Origin: an uncultured Bacteroidales bacterium
Lineage (GTDB): Bacteria; Bacteroidota; Bacteroidia; Bacteroidales; UBA932
Assembly (NCBI GenBank): GCA_905233345.1
Contig: CAJODQ010000007.1
Span: 1 to 59,703, forward strand
Length of the DNA stretch: 59,703 nucleotides
Direction of reading: 5' to 3'
A program made the translations under genes and the position numbers. Below, piece by piece: positions 6,957 through 15,676 of the stretch. The first letter of the stretch is position 1. The number at the start of each line of letters is the position of its first letter. Below the pieces are notes generated by a model. The model ran no database searches and was not told where the DNA came from. It saw only the letters and a list, made by a program, of their open reading frames with translations.

Positions 6957-7889
6957 ATGGAAGAACTTGATGAAGAGATGATCCAGTTTGAAAAAGATCA
7001 TCCGAGCAAAAAAAGTGGAAATGGCAGTGCCGGCAATTCGATGCGCACGGTAGCCATCGTCCTCGGCGCCGTCGCCGCGGCCCTGCTGGTTGTTCTGGGC
7101 GTGATGATGGTCAAGAAGAACGCACTGGTGAAAGACCTCAATATCGACAAGCAGAACCTGACGAACGAACTGATTGCCCTCCATGGCGACTACGAAGCCC
7201 TGAGCACAAACAACGCCGCGCTCAATGACTCCCTCAACGTCGAAAAAGTGAAGGTGGAACAGCTGATCGAGCGGCTCCAGAAGACGGAGGCCACCAACCG
7301 GGCCAAGATCCGCCAGTACGAGCAGGAACTTGGCACCCTCCGTTCCATCATGAAAGGATACATCCGGCAGATCGACTCGCTCAACACACTCAACACCTCC
7401 CTGCGGAACGAGGCTTCGGCCGCCCGCCGCGAGGCTCAGGAGAGCAAGCGCCAGTATGAAGACCTGCGCTCCACCACCGACGAGCTCTCGAAGATCGCTT
7501 CGGCCGGCGCCGTGGTGAAGGGCCGTGGTTTCAACCTGGTCGCCATCAACGAGTCGAACAAGGTCACCGACCGCAGCAGCCGCGCCCGCAAGCTCCGCGC
7601 CTGCATGAGCCTGATTGAAAACAGCATCGCCGAACGCGGCTGGCGCACGGTCTACATCCGTGTCAAGGGTCCCGACGATATCCTGATGACCGACGACACG
7701 GGCAAAGTCTTTGTCTGCGACGGCGAACAGATGATCTACTCGGCGCTTCGTGAAGTGGACTACCAGGGCGAGGAAGTGGAAATCTGCATCTACTTCGCCT
7801 CTTCAGAATCCTTCGCGAAAGGCAAGTACACGGTTGAGTTCTATACCGACGAGACCAAACTCGGCACCGCTGAGACGATCCTGAAATAG
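6957..7889 (+). CDS. Membrane-anchored coiled-coil protein, unknown function
   Basis: A 310-residue protein: an acidic cytoplasmic N-terminus (MEELDEEMIQFEKDH), one membrane helix at about 30-50, a long coiled coil at about 55-180, and a globular C-terminal domain of about 125 residues (VKGRGFNLVAINESNKV...). Conserved hypothetical proteins of this design occur in Bacteroidetes; the C-terminal domain is probably in the periplasm. The hemW gene follows after 4 bases, suggesting a common transcript. Confidence 0.8.
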   Translation: MEELDEEMIQFEKDHPSKKSGNGSAGNSMRTVAIVLGAVAAALLVVLGVMMVKKNALVKDLNIDKQNLTNELIALHGDYEALSTNNAALNDSLNVEKVKVEQLIERLQKTEATNRAKIRQYEQELGTLRSIMKGYIRQIDSLNTLNTSLRNEASAARREAQESKRQYEDLRSTTDELSKIASAGAVVKGRGFNLVAINESNKVTDRSSRARKLRACMSLIENSIAERGWRTVYIRVKGPDDILMTDDTGKVFVCDGEQMIYSALREVDYQGEEVEICIYFASSESFAKGKYTVEFYTDETKLGTAETILK

Positions 7890-7893
7890 CCCT

Positions 7894-8961
7894 ATGCCGG
7901 GGCTCTACGTCCACTTCCCCTTCTGCGCGTCGAAGTGCGTCTACTGCGACTTTTACGCACGCGTGAGAAAAGATTGGAAGCCCTACGTGGAAGCCCTTGT
8001 GCAGGAAATCCGCGAACGTGCGGCAGAACTGAACGTCCCCCCGACGACACTCTATTTCGGCGGGGGGACGCCTTCTTTGCTGCCCCCAGCGCTGCTGACC
8101 CGGGTGGCCGATGCCTGCCGCGCAACGTTTGGCGTGCAGGCTTTCGAAGAGTTTACCGTGGAAGTCAATCCCGACGACGTGACACCATCGCTCGCGGCTG
8201 CGCTGCAGGAGATGGGCGTCAGCCGGGTGAGCATGGGTGTGCAGTCTTTCGACGACGACCAACTGCGCTGGATGCGGCGGCGGCACACGGCCGCGCAGGC
8301 CGAGGCGGCCTGTGCGACGCTGCGCCGCGCCGGCTGCGACAATCTGTCTCTCGACCTGATCTTCGGTTTCGAGGGGCTCGGTGACGTCGACTGGCTCGCT
8401 TCGGTCGACCGGGGGTTGGCCCTGCAGCCCGAACACATCTCCTGCTACCAGATGATGGGCCGTTGGGCCGACGGTGACGAGGAGCGCTGCCGACGGCAAT
8501 ACACGCTGCTGCAGGAGCGGCTTGCCGCAGCGGGCTTCGTGCAATACGAGATCTCGAATTATGCCCGGCCGGGGCGGGAATCCCGGCACAACAGTGCCTA
8601 TTGGTCACGCGAGCCCTATCTGGGCTTCGGGGCCGGCGCCCATTCCTTCGACGGTAACCGCCAGCGCCGCTGGAACACCCCCGACATCGACGCCTACGTC
8701 GCATCCCGGCCCTTCGGCACGGAAACCCTCTCCGACCAGGAGGTTTACGAAGAAAAACTCATGCTGGGCCTGCGCACAGTCAAAGGCCTTTCCAGGGCTT
8801 CCCTGACGCCGTGGGAGCAGACGCTATTGGCACAAAAAGAACCGGTCCTGGAGCAATTGTCCAAGACCGGTAAGTTGGTTGTCGAAGGATGTTTCCTGCG
8901 GATTCCGGCGGCCGAGCTCTATGTCTCCGACAGCATCATCCGCGAACTCTTTCCGGACTAG
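7894..8961 (+). CDS. hemW: HemW-like radical SAM heme chaperone
   Basis: A 355-residue radical SAM protein of the HemN/HemW family. The 4Fe-4S motif CASKCVYC lies near residue 11, followed by the GGGTPS motif and by EVNPDDVT and GVQSFDD, as in HemW. Proteins of this length with no N-terminal extension are usually HemW (heme insertion) rather than coproporphyrinogen dehydrogenase HemN. It converges on the succinate dehydrogenase subunit gene; their stop codons share CTAG at 8958-8961. Confidence 0.88.
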   Translation: MPGLYVHFPFCASKCVYCDFYARVRKDWKPYVEALVQEIRERAAELNVPPTTLYFGGGTPSLLPPALLTRVADACRATFGVQAFEEFTVEVNPDDVTPSLAAALQEMGVSRVSMGVQSFDDDQLRWMRRRHTAAQAEAACATLRRAGCDNLSLDLIFGFEGLGDVDWLASVDRGLALQPEHISCYQMMGRWADGDEERCRRQYTLLQERLAAAGFVQYEISNYARPGRESRHNSAYWSREPYLGFGAGAHSFDGNRQRRWNTPDIDAYVASRPFGTETLSDQEVYEEKLMLGLRTVKGLSRASLTPWEQTLLAQKEPVLEQLSKTGKLVVEGCFLRIPAAELYVSDSIIRELFPD

Positions 8962-9626
8962 CAGCAGCCGTTGGCCTTGCAGTAGGCGGTGATTGCGATG
9001 ACGATGAAGCCCAGGATGATGATGGTCACATAGGCGCCGCAGATCACTTTCCAGCGTTTCATCCAGATGTTGTTGTTCCAGCCGACGGTCTGGAGGGCGC
9101 TCCAGAAGCCGTGGGTCAGGTGGAACCACAGGGCGATGAACCACACGATGTAGAGCAGGGTGATCCACCAGCGGCCGAAGGTCAGACGCATCAGTTCATA
9201 CGGGTCGCCCTCGGGACCGCCGATCCAGTTCTGCAGCTGCATCTTGGCCCAGAAGTCCGTCAGGTGCAGGAAGATGCCCACCAGGACAATCACGCCCAGG
9301 ACAAACATATTCCGGGAAGACCAGGAGTCCGTCTTCGCTTTGTTGGAAACCTCATAGCGCTGATCGCCGCGTGCCTTCATGTTGCCGATGGTCAGGATGA
9401 TGGCGTAAACGATGTGGACGAGGAAGCCGGCGGCCAGGACAGGGACCATGATGTTGACGATACCCAGCGACATGAAATCGCAGACGCCCTTGAAGACCAC
9501 ATTGTCGGAGTCGAACACATAAGTCAGGTTCAGACACATGTGCAAGGTCAGAAAGAGGATGAGGAACAGACCGCTGATGCTCATCAGCAGTTTCTTTCCG
9601 ATAGAAGACTTGAATATGCTTGCCAT
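8958..9626 (-). CDS. sdhC: Succinate dehydrogenase/fumarate reductase cytochrome b subunit
   Basis: A 222-residue membrane protein with five helices and heme-ligand histidines (FLTLHMCLN, FLVHIVYA, GIFLHLTDFW, FHLTHGFWSA). It matches the Bacteroidetes type-B succinate:quinone reductase membrane subunit and would anchor SdhA/B at the inner membrane and pass electrons to or from menaquinone. The flavoprotein and iron-sulfur genes normally follow directly, but here the gene is followed by the convergent hemW, so it stands alone in this window. Confidence 0.88.
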   Translation of the reverse strand: MASIFKSSIGKKLLMSISGLFLILFLTLHMCLNLTYVFDSDNVVFKGVCDFMSLGIVNIMVPVLAAGFLVHIVYAIILTIGNMKARGDQRYEVSNKAKTDSWSSRNMFVLGVIVLVGIFLHLTDFWAKMQLQNWIGGPEGDPYELMRLTFGRWWITLLYIVWFIALWFHLTHGFWSALQTVGWNNNIWMKRWKVICGAYVTIIILGFIVIAITAYCKANGCC

Positions 9627-9689
9627 AGTTTGCGTTTATTATTTTTTCGTGATGATTGACGCATTAATTATGCAAAGATAATCTGAAAC

Positions 9690-9720
9690 TTGATAAAATC
9701 ATAATAAATGGCTATTTTTG
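9690..9720 (+). promoter_or_regulatory. pyrH promoter almost touching the start codon
   Basis: TTG at 9690-9692 and TATTTTTG at 9713-9720. The ATG of pyrH is at 9725, only four bases after the -7 box, so the message would have no or almost no 5' leader. Confidence 0.6.
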
Positions 9721-9724
9721 TTTC

Positions 9725-10435
9725 ATGAAATACCGTAGAATTCTCCTCAAACTTAGTGGTGAGGCCATCGGTGGCCCGGATGGCATCGGCCTCAATGAGC
9801 ATGTTATGGAAGCCTACGCCCGGCAGATCGCCGCGGTGGTCAAGCAAGGCGCCCAGGTAGCCATCGTCATTGGCGGCGGCAACATCTTCCGCGGCCTGAG
9901 TGGCACCCAGCGCGGCTTCGACCGCGTCCGGGGCGACCAGATGGGCATGCTCGCCACAGTCATCAACAGCATCGGCCTTTCCCTTGCGCTGCGCAACGCA
10001 GGCCTGAAGGCGGAAGTTTTCACCTCCACCCCGATGCGCCCGATGGCCAAATATTACATGCGCGACGAAGTCAACGAATACCTGGAGAACGGGGGCGTGG
10101 CCCTGATCGCCGGCGGCACCGGCAACCCCTTCTTCACCACCGATTCCGCCGCCGCGCTGCGCGCCTGCGAGCTCCGCTGCGACGCCCTGCTCAAAGGCAC
10201 GAAAGTTGATGGCGTGTACGACGCCGATCCCGTGAAGCACCCCGAAGCCAAACGCTACGAGACACTTACCTTCGACAAGGCGATTGCCGACAACCTCAAG
10301 GTGATGGACCAGACGGCCTTCACCCTCTGTAAGGAAAACGGCATGCCGATCATCGTCTTCAACATGAACGACGAAGGTATGCTCGAAAAAGTAGTGGCCG
10401 GCAACGGACGCTGCACCGTACTCAGCAACAAATAA
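9725..10435 (+). CDS. pyrH: UMP kinase
   Basis: A 236-residue amino-acid-kinase-fold UMP kinase (UMP + ATP to UDP + ADP). The start MKYRRILLKLSGEA is the canonical N-terminus, so the short distance to the -7 box is real. The phosphate-binding GGGNIFRG, the DQMGMLATVIN segment and the TGNPFFTTDSAAALRA motif are all present. The ribosome recycling factor gene starts on the base after its stop codon, the widespread pyrH-frr arrangement. Confidence 0.95.
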   Translation: MKYRRILLKLSGEAIGGPDGIGLNEHVMEAYARQIAAVVKQGAQVAIVIGGGNIFRGLSGTQRGFDRVRGDQMGMLATVINSIGLSLALRNAGLKAEVFTSTPMRPMAKYYMRDEVNEYLENGGVALIAGGTGNPFFTTDSAAALRACELRCDALLKGTKVDGVYDADPVKHPEAKRYETLTFDKAIADNLKVMDQTAFTLCKENGMPIIVFNMNDEGMLEKVVAGNGRCTVLSNK

Positions 10436-11011
10436 ATGACTAGCGATATGATTGAAAAAGCAAAAGCCGTGATCGCCGCCGCGAAAGACAAGATGCAGAG
10501 CGCCGTCACCTATTTGGACGAAGATCTCAAAACCTACCGGGCCGGCAAGGCCAACCCGGCGGTCTTCGACAGTGTCGTGGTCAACTATTACGGGACCATG
10601 ACCCCCATCCCGCAAGTGGCCAGCATCAGCACGCCCGATGCGAAGACCATGCTCATCCAGCCGTGGGACCGCAACCTCATCCACCCCGTGGAGAAGGCCA
10701 TCATGGACGCCAACCTGGGCTTCACGCCCCAGAACAACGGCGAAGTGATCCGTATCAACATCCCGGCCCTCACCGAGGATCGCCGCAAAGAGTTGGTGAA
10801 GAAGGCCCGTACGGCCGGTGAGAACGCCAAAGTCGGTGTGCGCAACGCCCGTCGCGACGCCATCGAGAGCCTCAAGAAACTCCAGAAAGAAGGCCTCCCC
10901 GAAGACACGGAGAAAGACTTCGAGGATGAAGTGCAGAAATGCACCGACAACTTCATCAAGAAGGTCGAAGACATCCTTTCCGCCAAGGAAAAAGAGGTGA
11001 TGACCGTCTAG
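10436..11011 (+). CDS. frr: Ribosome recycling factor
   Basis: A 191-residue protein, close to the usual 185. Family motifs include YRAGKANPAVFDSV, QPWDRNLIHPVEKAIM and a helical C-terminal half (RRKELVKKARTAGENAKVGVRNARRDA). It splits post-termination ribosomes together with EF-G. It begins directly after the pyrH stop; a second ATG at residue 5 could also serve as the start. A palindromic repeat and a terminator follow. Confidence 0.95.
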   Translation: MTSDMIEKAKAVIAAAKDKMQSAVTYLDEDLKTYRAGKANPAVFDSVVVNYYGTMTPIPQVASISTPDAKTMLIQPWDRNLIHPVEKAIMDANLGFTPQNNGEVIRINIPALTEDRRKELVKKARTAGENAKVGVRNARRDAIESLKKLQKEGLPEDTEKDFEDEVQKCTDNFIKKVEDILSAKEKEVMTV

Positions 11012-11014
11012 GAA

Positions 11015-11060
11015 AGATCCCTCGACTTCGCTCGGGATGACAAAGGAGTGATGCTCGGGC
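11015..11060. repeat. Intergenic palindromic repeat
   Basis: Begins AGATCCCTCGACTTCGCTCG and continues GGGATGAC, with arms CCCTCGA/CTCGGG. The same unit recurs inside the metallopeptidase gene at 45169-45200. This is the only copy in the window outside a coding sequence. Confidence 0.65.
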
Positions 11061-11073
11061 TTACAAAAAGATG

Positions 11074-11104
11074 ATACCCGAAGAGGCTAGATCTCTCCGG
11101 GTAT
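11074..11104 (-). terminator. Terminator overlapping the end of a lipoprotein gene
   Basis: ATACCCG at 11074-11080 pairs with CGGGTAT at 11098-11104, and the inner AGAG with CTCT. On the minus strand it is followed by a T-rich run (CATCTTTTTG). The hairpin includes the stop codon of the gene ending at 11087, and may also serve frr on the plus strand. Confidence 0.6.
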
Positions 11105-12721
11105 TATGATATTTAACGTTGCCTGGAGCTTGTCGGAGGCGCGGATCGGGCGAGAAGACTTGGGATTGCGGATGCGGTAGACGACCACGGCCTTGGAGAG
11201 ATTGTCCGTGGCGGCGGTGGCGGCCACGATCTCCTGCCGGATGGCGGTCGTGCTCTCGGCCGCGAACGTCTGGGTCATGGGACGGGAAAGGGCCCGGCCC
11301 GTGTCGTCCATCAATGTGAGCGTCATGTCGACGTCGAGCGGCAGTGTATTGACCACTTCCCCCTGCAGCCTCAGCGGCTGCGCCTTAAGGGCCGCGCCGA
11401 CTTTCGCCGGCACCGACAGGGTGTCGGACAGGCTCAGGTCGAAGGTACCGGCCGGTACAAACGGCATCACCACCGTGGGCGTCAGCGTCACCTGGTTGTC
11501 CTGCTCCATATAGACGGTGCAGGATTGGTCCTCCAGCGTGGCGGCAGAGGTCAGGAAGACGAACTCATCGGGCACACGGGCGAAGAGCGGTGACAGGTCT
11601 CCCGCTTCCTGCAACTGGAAGACCGAGGAGGTGGTGCTGCCCGGCGCCGCGACCGCCAGCGGCATCCGCAGGCCGGGCAGTTCGGCGATGGCCCGACGGC
11701 CCTTGCGCGAAGTCAGGTCAACCAAGGCCTGGGCGGGCACGGACAGATTGGATGTCATGTCGAGTTGTACCGCGGACCCGCTGGCATCGAGATCCAGCGC
11801 AGAGAGGTTCGCAGGCAACTTCAGCGAGCCGGTCACGGATTTGGTCTGATAAGCGAAACGGCCGGTGACGCCCTTGCACTTGACATCGAGCAGCACGACG
11901 GTGACGTTGAGCAGGAGGTCGGCGGGAGCGGCGGCCAGCCGGTCTTTCGTGGTTTTAAGACCTTCCATGGTCACTGATCCGCTCAGGCCGACGCGGGCGT
12001 CAAGCTTGAGGGTATGCCGGACGGGATCGAAATTGTCGGGGTCGAAAGGCACGCCGTCGAGGTGGAAAACCTTGGTGGCCGTGTAGCCGTTTTCGGGGGT
12101 CAGCGGCGCGTCGAAATGCAGGATGCCGTCCACCGCCTCGGGGCTGTTGAAAAAGGCCCGCATATCAACAGAGAACTCAGGAATGACAGCCCCTTCCGTG
12201 AAATAGGGATTGGTGACCGACAGCGTGACATCGAAATGCGAGCTTTCCGTCAACAGGATGTCTTCCAGCGCGATGACCTCGTCCGGAAGCGCCGCCAGAT
12301 AGATGGACATTCCCTTAGAACGGTAACCCAGGTCGATGTTGGCGGGCAGGAGCGTGGCTAGATCGACCGTCTCACCAGCGTCCGCCGGCACAGCCGGATT
12401 GGGGCTCAGATAGAAATCGTAACCGATGCGATAATTGAGATAACGTTTGAACGGCCGCTCTGCATCAAAATCTTTCAGGATATCAAAACCCAGGGTGAAC
12501 GGTGCATCCGTGCAGCGGAAAGCGAGTCCGTCGCCCTGCTGCACCAACAAGGGCCGCAGGTCCTCGGCGACCAGGCTCTCGCCGGTAATGCCGGCGGTCT
12601 GTCCCAGCGAGACTGTTTCGTCGGGCCTTGGGACCGGAATGAGTTCGGTTTCAGGTTTCGGGCAGGCCGTCAGCAGCACGAAGGCCGCCGCGAAGGCCAG
12701 GAGATGGAAGAGCGATTTCAT
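11087..12721 (-). CDS. Large putative lipoprotein, unknown function
   Basis: A 544-residue product with a type II signal peptide (MKSLFHLLAFAAAFVLLTAC). The remaining sequence is rich in beta-prone stretches and Asp/Thr/Val, as in multi-domain beta-sandwich surface lipoproteins of Bacteroidales. No catalytic motif or named domain seen. It is divergent from the delta prime gene at 12813 and appears monocistronic. Confidence 0.78.
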   Translation of the reverse strand: MKSLFHLLAFAAAFVLLTACPKPETELIPVPRPDETVSLGQTAGITGESLVAEDLRPLLVQQGDGLAFRCTDAPFTLGFDILKDFDAERPFKRYLNYRIGYDFYLSPNPAVPADAGETVDLATLLPANIDLGYRSKGMSIYLAALPDEVIALEDILLTESSHFDVTLSVTNPYFTEGAVIPEFSVDMRAFFNSPEAVDGILHFDAPLTPENGYTATKVFHLDGVPFDPDNFDPVRHTLKLDARVGLSGSVTMEGLKTTKDRLAAAPADLLLNVTVVLLDVKCKGVTGRFAYQTKSVTGSLKLPANLSALDLDASGSAVQLDMTSNLSVPAQALVDLTSRKGRRAIAELPGLRMPLAVAAPGSTTSSVFQLQEAGDLSPLFARVPDEFVFLTSAATLEDQSCTVYMEQDNQVTLTPTVVMPFVPAGTFDLSLSDTLSVPAKVGAALKAQPLRLQGEVVNTLPLDVDMTLTLMDDTGRALSRPMTQTFAAESTTAIRQEIVAATAATDNLSKAVVVYRIRNPKSSRPIRASDKLQATLNIIIPGEI

Positions 12722-12773
12722 TGTTCAACGCGTTAATTGGGTAAAGATACGAAAAATTCCGCATAGGAAGAAA

Positions 12774-12805
12774 TTGCCGCATCTGCGAAAAAATATGTAT
12801 CTTTG
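12774..12805 (+). promoter_or_regulatory. Promoter of the delta prime gene with a very short leader
   Basis: TTG at 12774-12776 and TATCTTTG at 12798-12805, 21 bases apart. The ATG lies at 12813, seven bases after the -7 box, so the mRNA leader would be only a few bases. Confidence 0.55.
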
Positions 12806-12812
12806 AGGGATT

Positions 12813-13862
12813 ATGCGCTTTTCGGAATTGATCGGCAATACGGAGCTCCGGCAACAGCTGGTGCGGATGGTCCGCGGCAACCGCCTCGGCCATGCCATCC
12901 TCTTTGTGGAAGAGGACGGCGGGGGTGGCTTTGCTTTCGCCCTGGCCCTGGCACAGTTCGTCAATTGCCGGGAACCCCAGGAGGAAGATTCCTGCGGCGT
13001 ATGCCCTTCGTGCCACAAATACCAGAAGCTCATCCACCCCGACCTGCACTTCGTCTTCCCGGTGAGCGGCAGCACCCAGCTGAGCGAAAGCGAGAAGAAA
13101 GCGCCCGTGTCGGACTACTTCCTGCCCGCCTTCCGTGAGCTGGCGCTGGCCAACCCCTACTTCACCGAGCAGGAACTCTACGACGCCATCGGCCTGGAGA
13201 ACAAGAGCGGGCTGATCAGCGTGCACGAGTCGCGGCGCATTTTCGAAAAGCTGTCGCTCCGGGCAGCCGAAGGCAGTTGGAAAACCATGATCATCTACCT
13301 GCCGGAAAAGATGAACCTCGATGCGGCCAACAAACTGTTGAAACTGCTCGAGGAGCCGCCGGCCGGCACCCTCTTCCTGCTGGTTTCCCACCAGCCGGAA
13401 CGGCTGCTGACGACCATCCGCTCGCGCTGCCAGGCCATCTCCCTGAAACCCCTCACCCGCGAGGAGCGGCGCCGCACAGCCGGCGGGCGCGACAGCGACA
13501 ACGCCGAATACCGCGAAATCGCCAAGTCGCTGCTCGAAGCCGGCCTGGCCAAACACATCATCGACACCTTCCCCCAATGGGAGATGCTCGCCGACCTGGG
13601 TCGGGAGAAGCAGCGGGAATGGTGCCTGTACATGGAACAATACATCCGCAAAATATACCTGGTTGCCAGCGGGCTGGACAGTCTGGCCGACCTTTCCGAA
13701 CAGGAAGAGGCCACCATCCGCGGCTTTGCCGCCCGCATCAAGCCCAGTTTCTACGAGAAGGCCTTCGGCGCCGTCGACGCGGCCCTCGCCGCCGTGGCGA
13801 GCAACGTCAACCCGAAGCTGACCTTCTGTGACCTGAGCAACCGGCTCTTACTAGCTTTATAG
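12813..13862 (+). CDS. holB: DNA polymerase III subunit delta prime-like clamp loader protein
   Basis: A 349-residue AAA+-fold clamp loader subunit. After MRFSELIGNTELRQQL the Walker A position reads VEEDGGGGFAF, lacking the GKS/T lysine, so it probably does not hydrolyse ATP, as is known for delta prime subunits. A zinc-type cysteine group (C at about 51, then CGVCPSC) is visible, followed by MNLDAANKLLKLLEEPP and TIRSRCQ, hallmarks of delta prime/DnaX-type proteins. It heads a tight series with ricT, gldH and trmB. Confidence 0.85.
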   Translation: MRFSELIGNTELRQQLVRMVRGNRLGHAILFVEEDGGGGFAFALALAQFVNCREPQEEDSCGVCPSCHKYQKLIHPDLHFVFPVSGSTQLSESEKKAPVSDYFLPAFRELALANPYFTEQELYDAIGLENKSGLISVHESRRIFEKLSLRAAEGSWKTMIIYLPEKMNLDAANKLLKLLEEPPAGTLFLLVSHQPERLLTTIRSRCQAISLKPLTREERRRTAGGRDSDNAEYREIAKSLLEAGLAKHIIDTFPQWEMLADLGREKQREWCLYMEQYIRKIYLVASGLDSLADLSEQEEATIRGFAARIKPSFYEKAFGAVDAALAAVASNVNPKLTFCDLSNRLLLAL

Positions 13863-13866
13863 CCCC

Positions 13867-15192
13867 ATGGAAGACATTACCCTCAAAGAAAAAGGATCCA
13901 CCCAATATGATTGCTCCCGCGGCTGCGAAGTGGAGCGTACGCCCATCGGCGAGCTGAAGGTGCGCTACAACATGCGCTGCTGCAAGCTCAGCAGCTACGA
14001 CTGGATGGAAGGCATCCACCAGAGCCGCTACAGCGACCTCTACGAAGTGCGCTTCAAGAACACCCGCAAGGTGTTTTTCCGCAACACCTCGGGCCAGATC
14101 ATCAAGGCGGGCGACCTCGTGGTCGTGGAAGCCCAGAACGGGCACGACCTGGGCATCGTCACGCTCGAAGGACCCGTAGTCCTCGAGCAGCTGGCCCGCC
14201 ACCGCATCGACCCCGAAACCTACGAATTCCGCCGCATCTACCGCAAGGCCAAGATCCTCGACATCGAGCGCTGGCAGGAAGCCATCTCCCGCGAGCAGAA
14301 GACCATGATCCGCTCGCGCCAGCTGGCCGCCCGCCTCGGTCTCGACATGAAAATCGGGGACGTGGAATTCCAGGGCGACGGCACCAAGGCCATCTTCTAC
14401 TACATCGCCGACGAGCGCGTGGACTTCCGCCAGCTCATCAAGGACTTCGCCGAAGAGTTCCACATCCGCGTGGAGATGAAGCAGATCGGTGCCCGCCAGG
14501 AAGCCGGCCTGATCGGCGGCCTCGGCGTCTGCGGCCGTGCCCTCTGCTGTTCCAACTACATGTCGGACTTCCAGTCGATCACCACGCAGGCGGCCCGCTG
14601 CCAGGACCTCTCGCTCAATCCGCAGAAACTGGCCGGCCAGTGCAGCAAGCTCAAATGCTGCATCAACTACGAAGCCTCCACCTACGTGGATGCCCAGAAA
14701 CAGCTTCCCGACATGCGCGGCCCCATTGAACTCGAAGACGGTCCGGCCTGGCTCATGAAGACCGACATCCTGCGCGGCATCATGTACTTCTCCTACGAGC
14801 AGGGTAGCCTGGCAAACCTCTATCCCCTTTCAGCCAAGCAGGTCCGCGAAATCCTGGCGGAGAACCGCCAGGGCAACAAGCCGGCCTCGCTGCAGGAAAG
14901 CGGCCCGGCCGTCCAGAGCGAATTCATCAGCGCCGTGGGCGACGACAGCATCACCCGCTTCGACGAGCAGAAAAAGCGCAAGGGCGGCAACAACCGCCGG
15001 CGCGGCGGCCGCAACAACGGCAACCGGAACAACGAGAACCGCAACGAGAACCGCAACGAAAACCGGAACAACGCCGGTGATCGAAACAACAACGGCGGCG
15101 AACGGCGGCGCGACAACCGGCCGCGGCGCGGCAACGACAATCATCCGAACGGCAACACCGGCAATAGTGGCAACAATGGGAAGCAGGCGTAA
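13867..15192 (+). CDS. ricT: RicT/PSP1-domain protein with low-complexity tail
   Basis: A 441-residue PSP1-family protein related to B. subtilis RicT (YaaT), part of an iron-sulfur complex that influences RNase Y activity. The PSP1 core is at about 60-300, with cysteines GVCGRALCCSNY and GQCSKLKCCINYE. In addition the N-terminus carries DCSRGCEV and MRCCKLSS. The last 75 residues are a repetitive Asn/Arg/Gly tail (NRNENRNENRN) that may bind RNA. The gene overlaps gldH by 17 bases. Confidence 0.85.
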   Translation: MEDITLKEKGSTQYDCSRGCEVERTPIGELKVRYNMRCCKLSSYDWMEGIHQSRYSDLYEVRFKNTRKVFFRNTSGQIIKAGDLVVVEAQNGHDLGIVTLEGPVVLEQLARHRIDPETYEFRRIYRKAKILDIERWQEAISREQKTMIRSRQLAARLGLDMKIGDVEFQGDGTKAIFYYIADERVDFRQLIKDFAEEFHIRVEMKQIGARQEAGLIGGLGVCGRALCCSNYMSDFQSITTQAARCQDLSLNPQKLAGQCSKLKCCINYEASTYVDAQKQLPDMRGPIELEDGPAWLMKTDILRGIMYFSYEQGSLANLYPLSAKQVREILAENRQGNKPASLQESGPAVQSEFISAVGDDSITRFDEQKKRKGGNNRRRGGRNNGNRNNENRNENRNENRNNAGDRNNNGGERRRDNRPRRGNDNHPNGNTGNSGNNGKQA

Positions 15193-15676
15193 ACATCCGC
15201 TGCTGACCCTGTTGCTCCTCGCGCTCCTGCCGGCCCTGCTGACCGGTGCCTGCAGCAAGCCCGCGGGCAATTCCCGCTTCATTGCTGCCCAACAAGCCCG
15301 CAGTGAAGGCGGCGTCTACCGCTTCGACGTCCACTTTGACGATACCACGGCCCTGTATACCCTGGAACTGGCGGCACGCCTGGTCGCCAGCCAGCTTCCC
15401 GGCGAAACCCTGAGCCTGAATATCCGCATCGTGGATCCCGCGGGAAACTACAGCATCGAACGCGTGGATCTTCCGCTGGCGGAAGGCCCGGGCATCCGCC
15501 TGACCCATGGCGGCGGCACGGTGGTCGACGGCAGCTGGCCCTGGCGCGACTTCCCGGCAAGCGGTGGCGTCTGGCACTTCCTGATCCAGCCCGCCGACCC
15601 GGCACAGGCCAGAGCCCTGCAGGGCCTGGGCTTCTCTTACGAACTGAACGAAACCTGCAACGATGGGAAAAGGTAA
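15176..15676 (+). CDS. gldH: GldH-like lipoprotein
   Basis: A 166-residue lipoprotein (MGSRRKHPLLTLLLLALLPA, lipobox LLTGAC). Size, position after ricT and motifs (RFDVHFDDT, VDLPLAEGPG, WHFLIQPAD) match GldH-type lipoproteins, first described in gliding motility but conserved in many non-gliding Bacteroidetes. The start codon at 15176 lies in the tail of ricT, and the 3' end overlaps trmB by 14 bases. A longer in-frame reading upstream would run inside ricT and has no signal peptide. Confidence 0.75.
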   Translation: MGSRRKHPLLTLLLLALLPALLTGACSKPAGNSRFIAAQQARSEGGVYRFDVHFDDTTALYTLELAARLVASQLPGETLSLNIRIVDPAGNYSIERVDLPLAEGPGIRLTHGGGTVVDGSWPWRDFPASGGVWHFLIQPADPAQARALQGLGFSYELNETCNDGKR

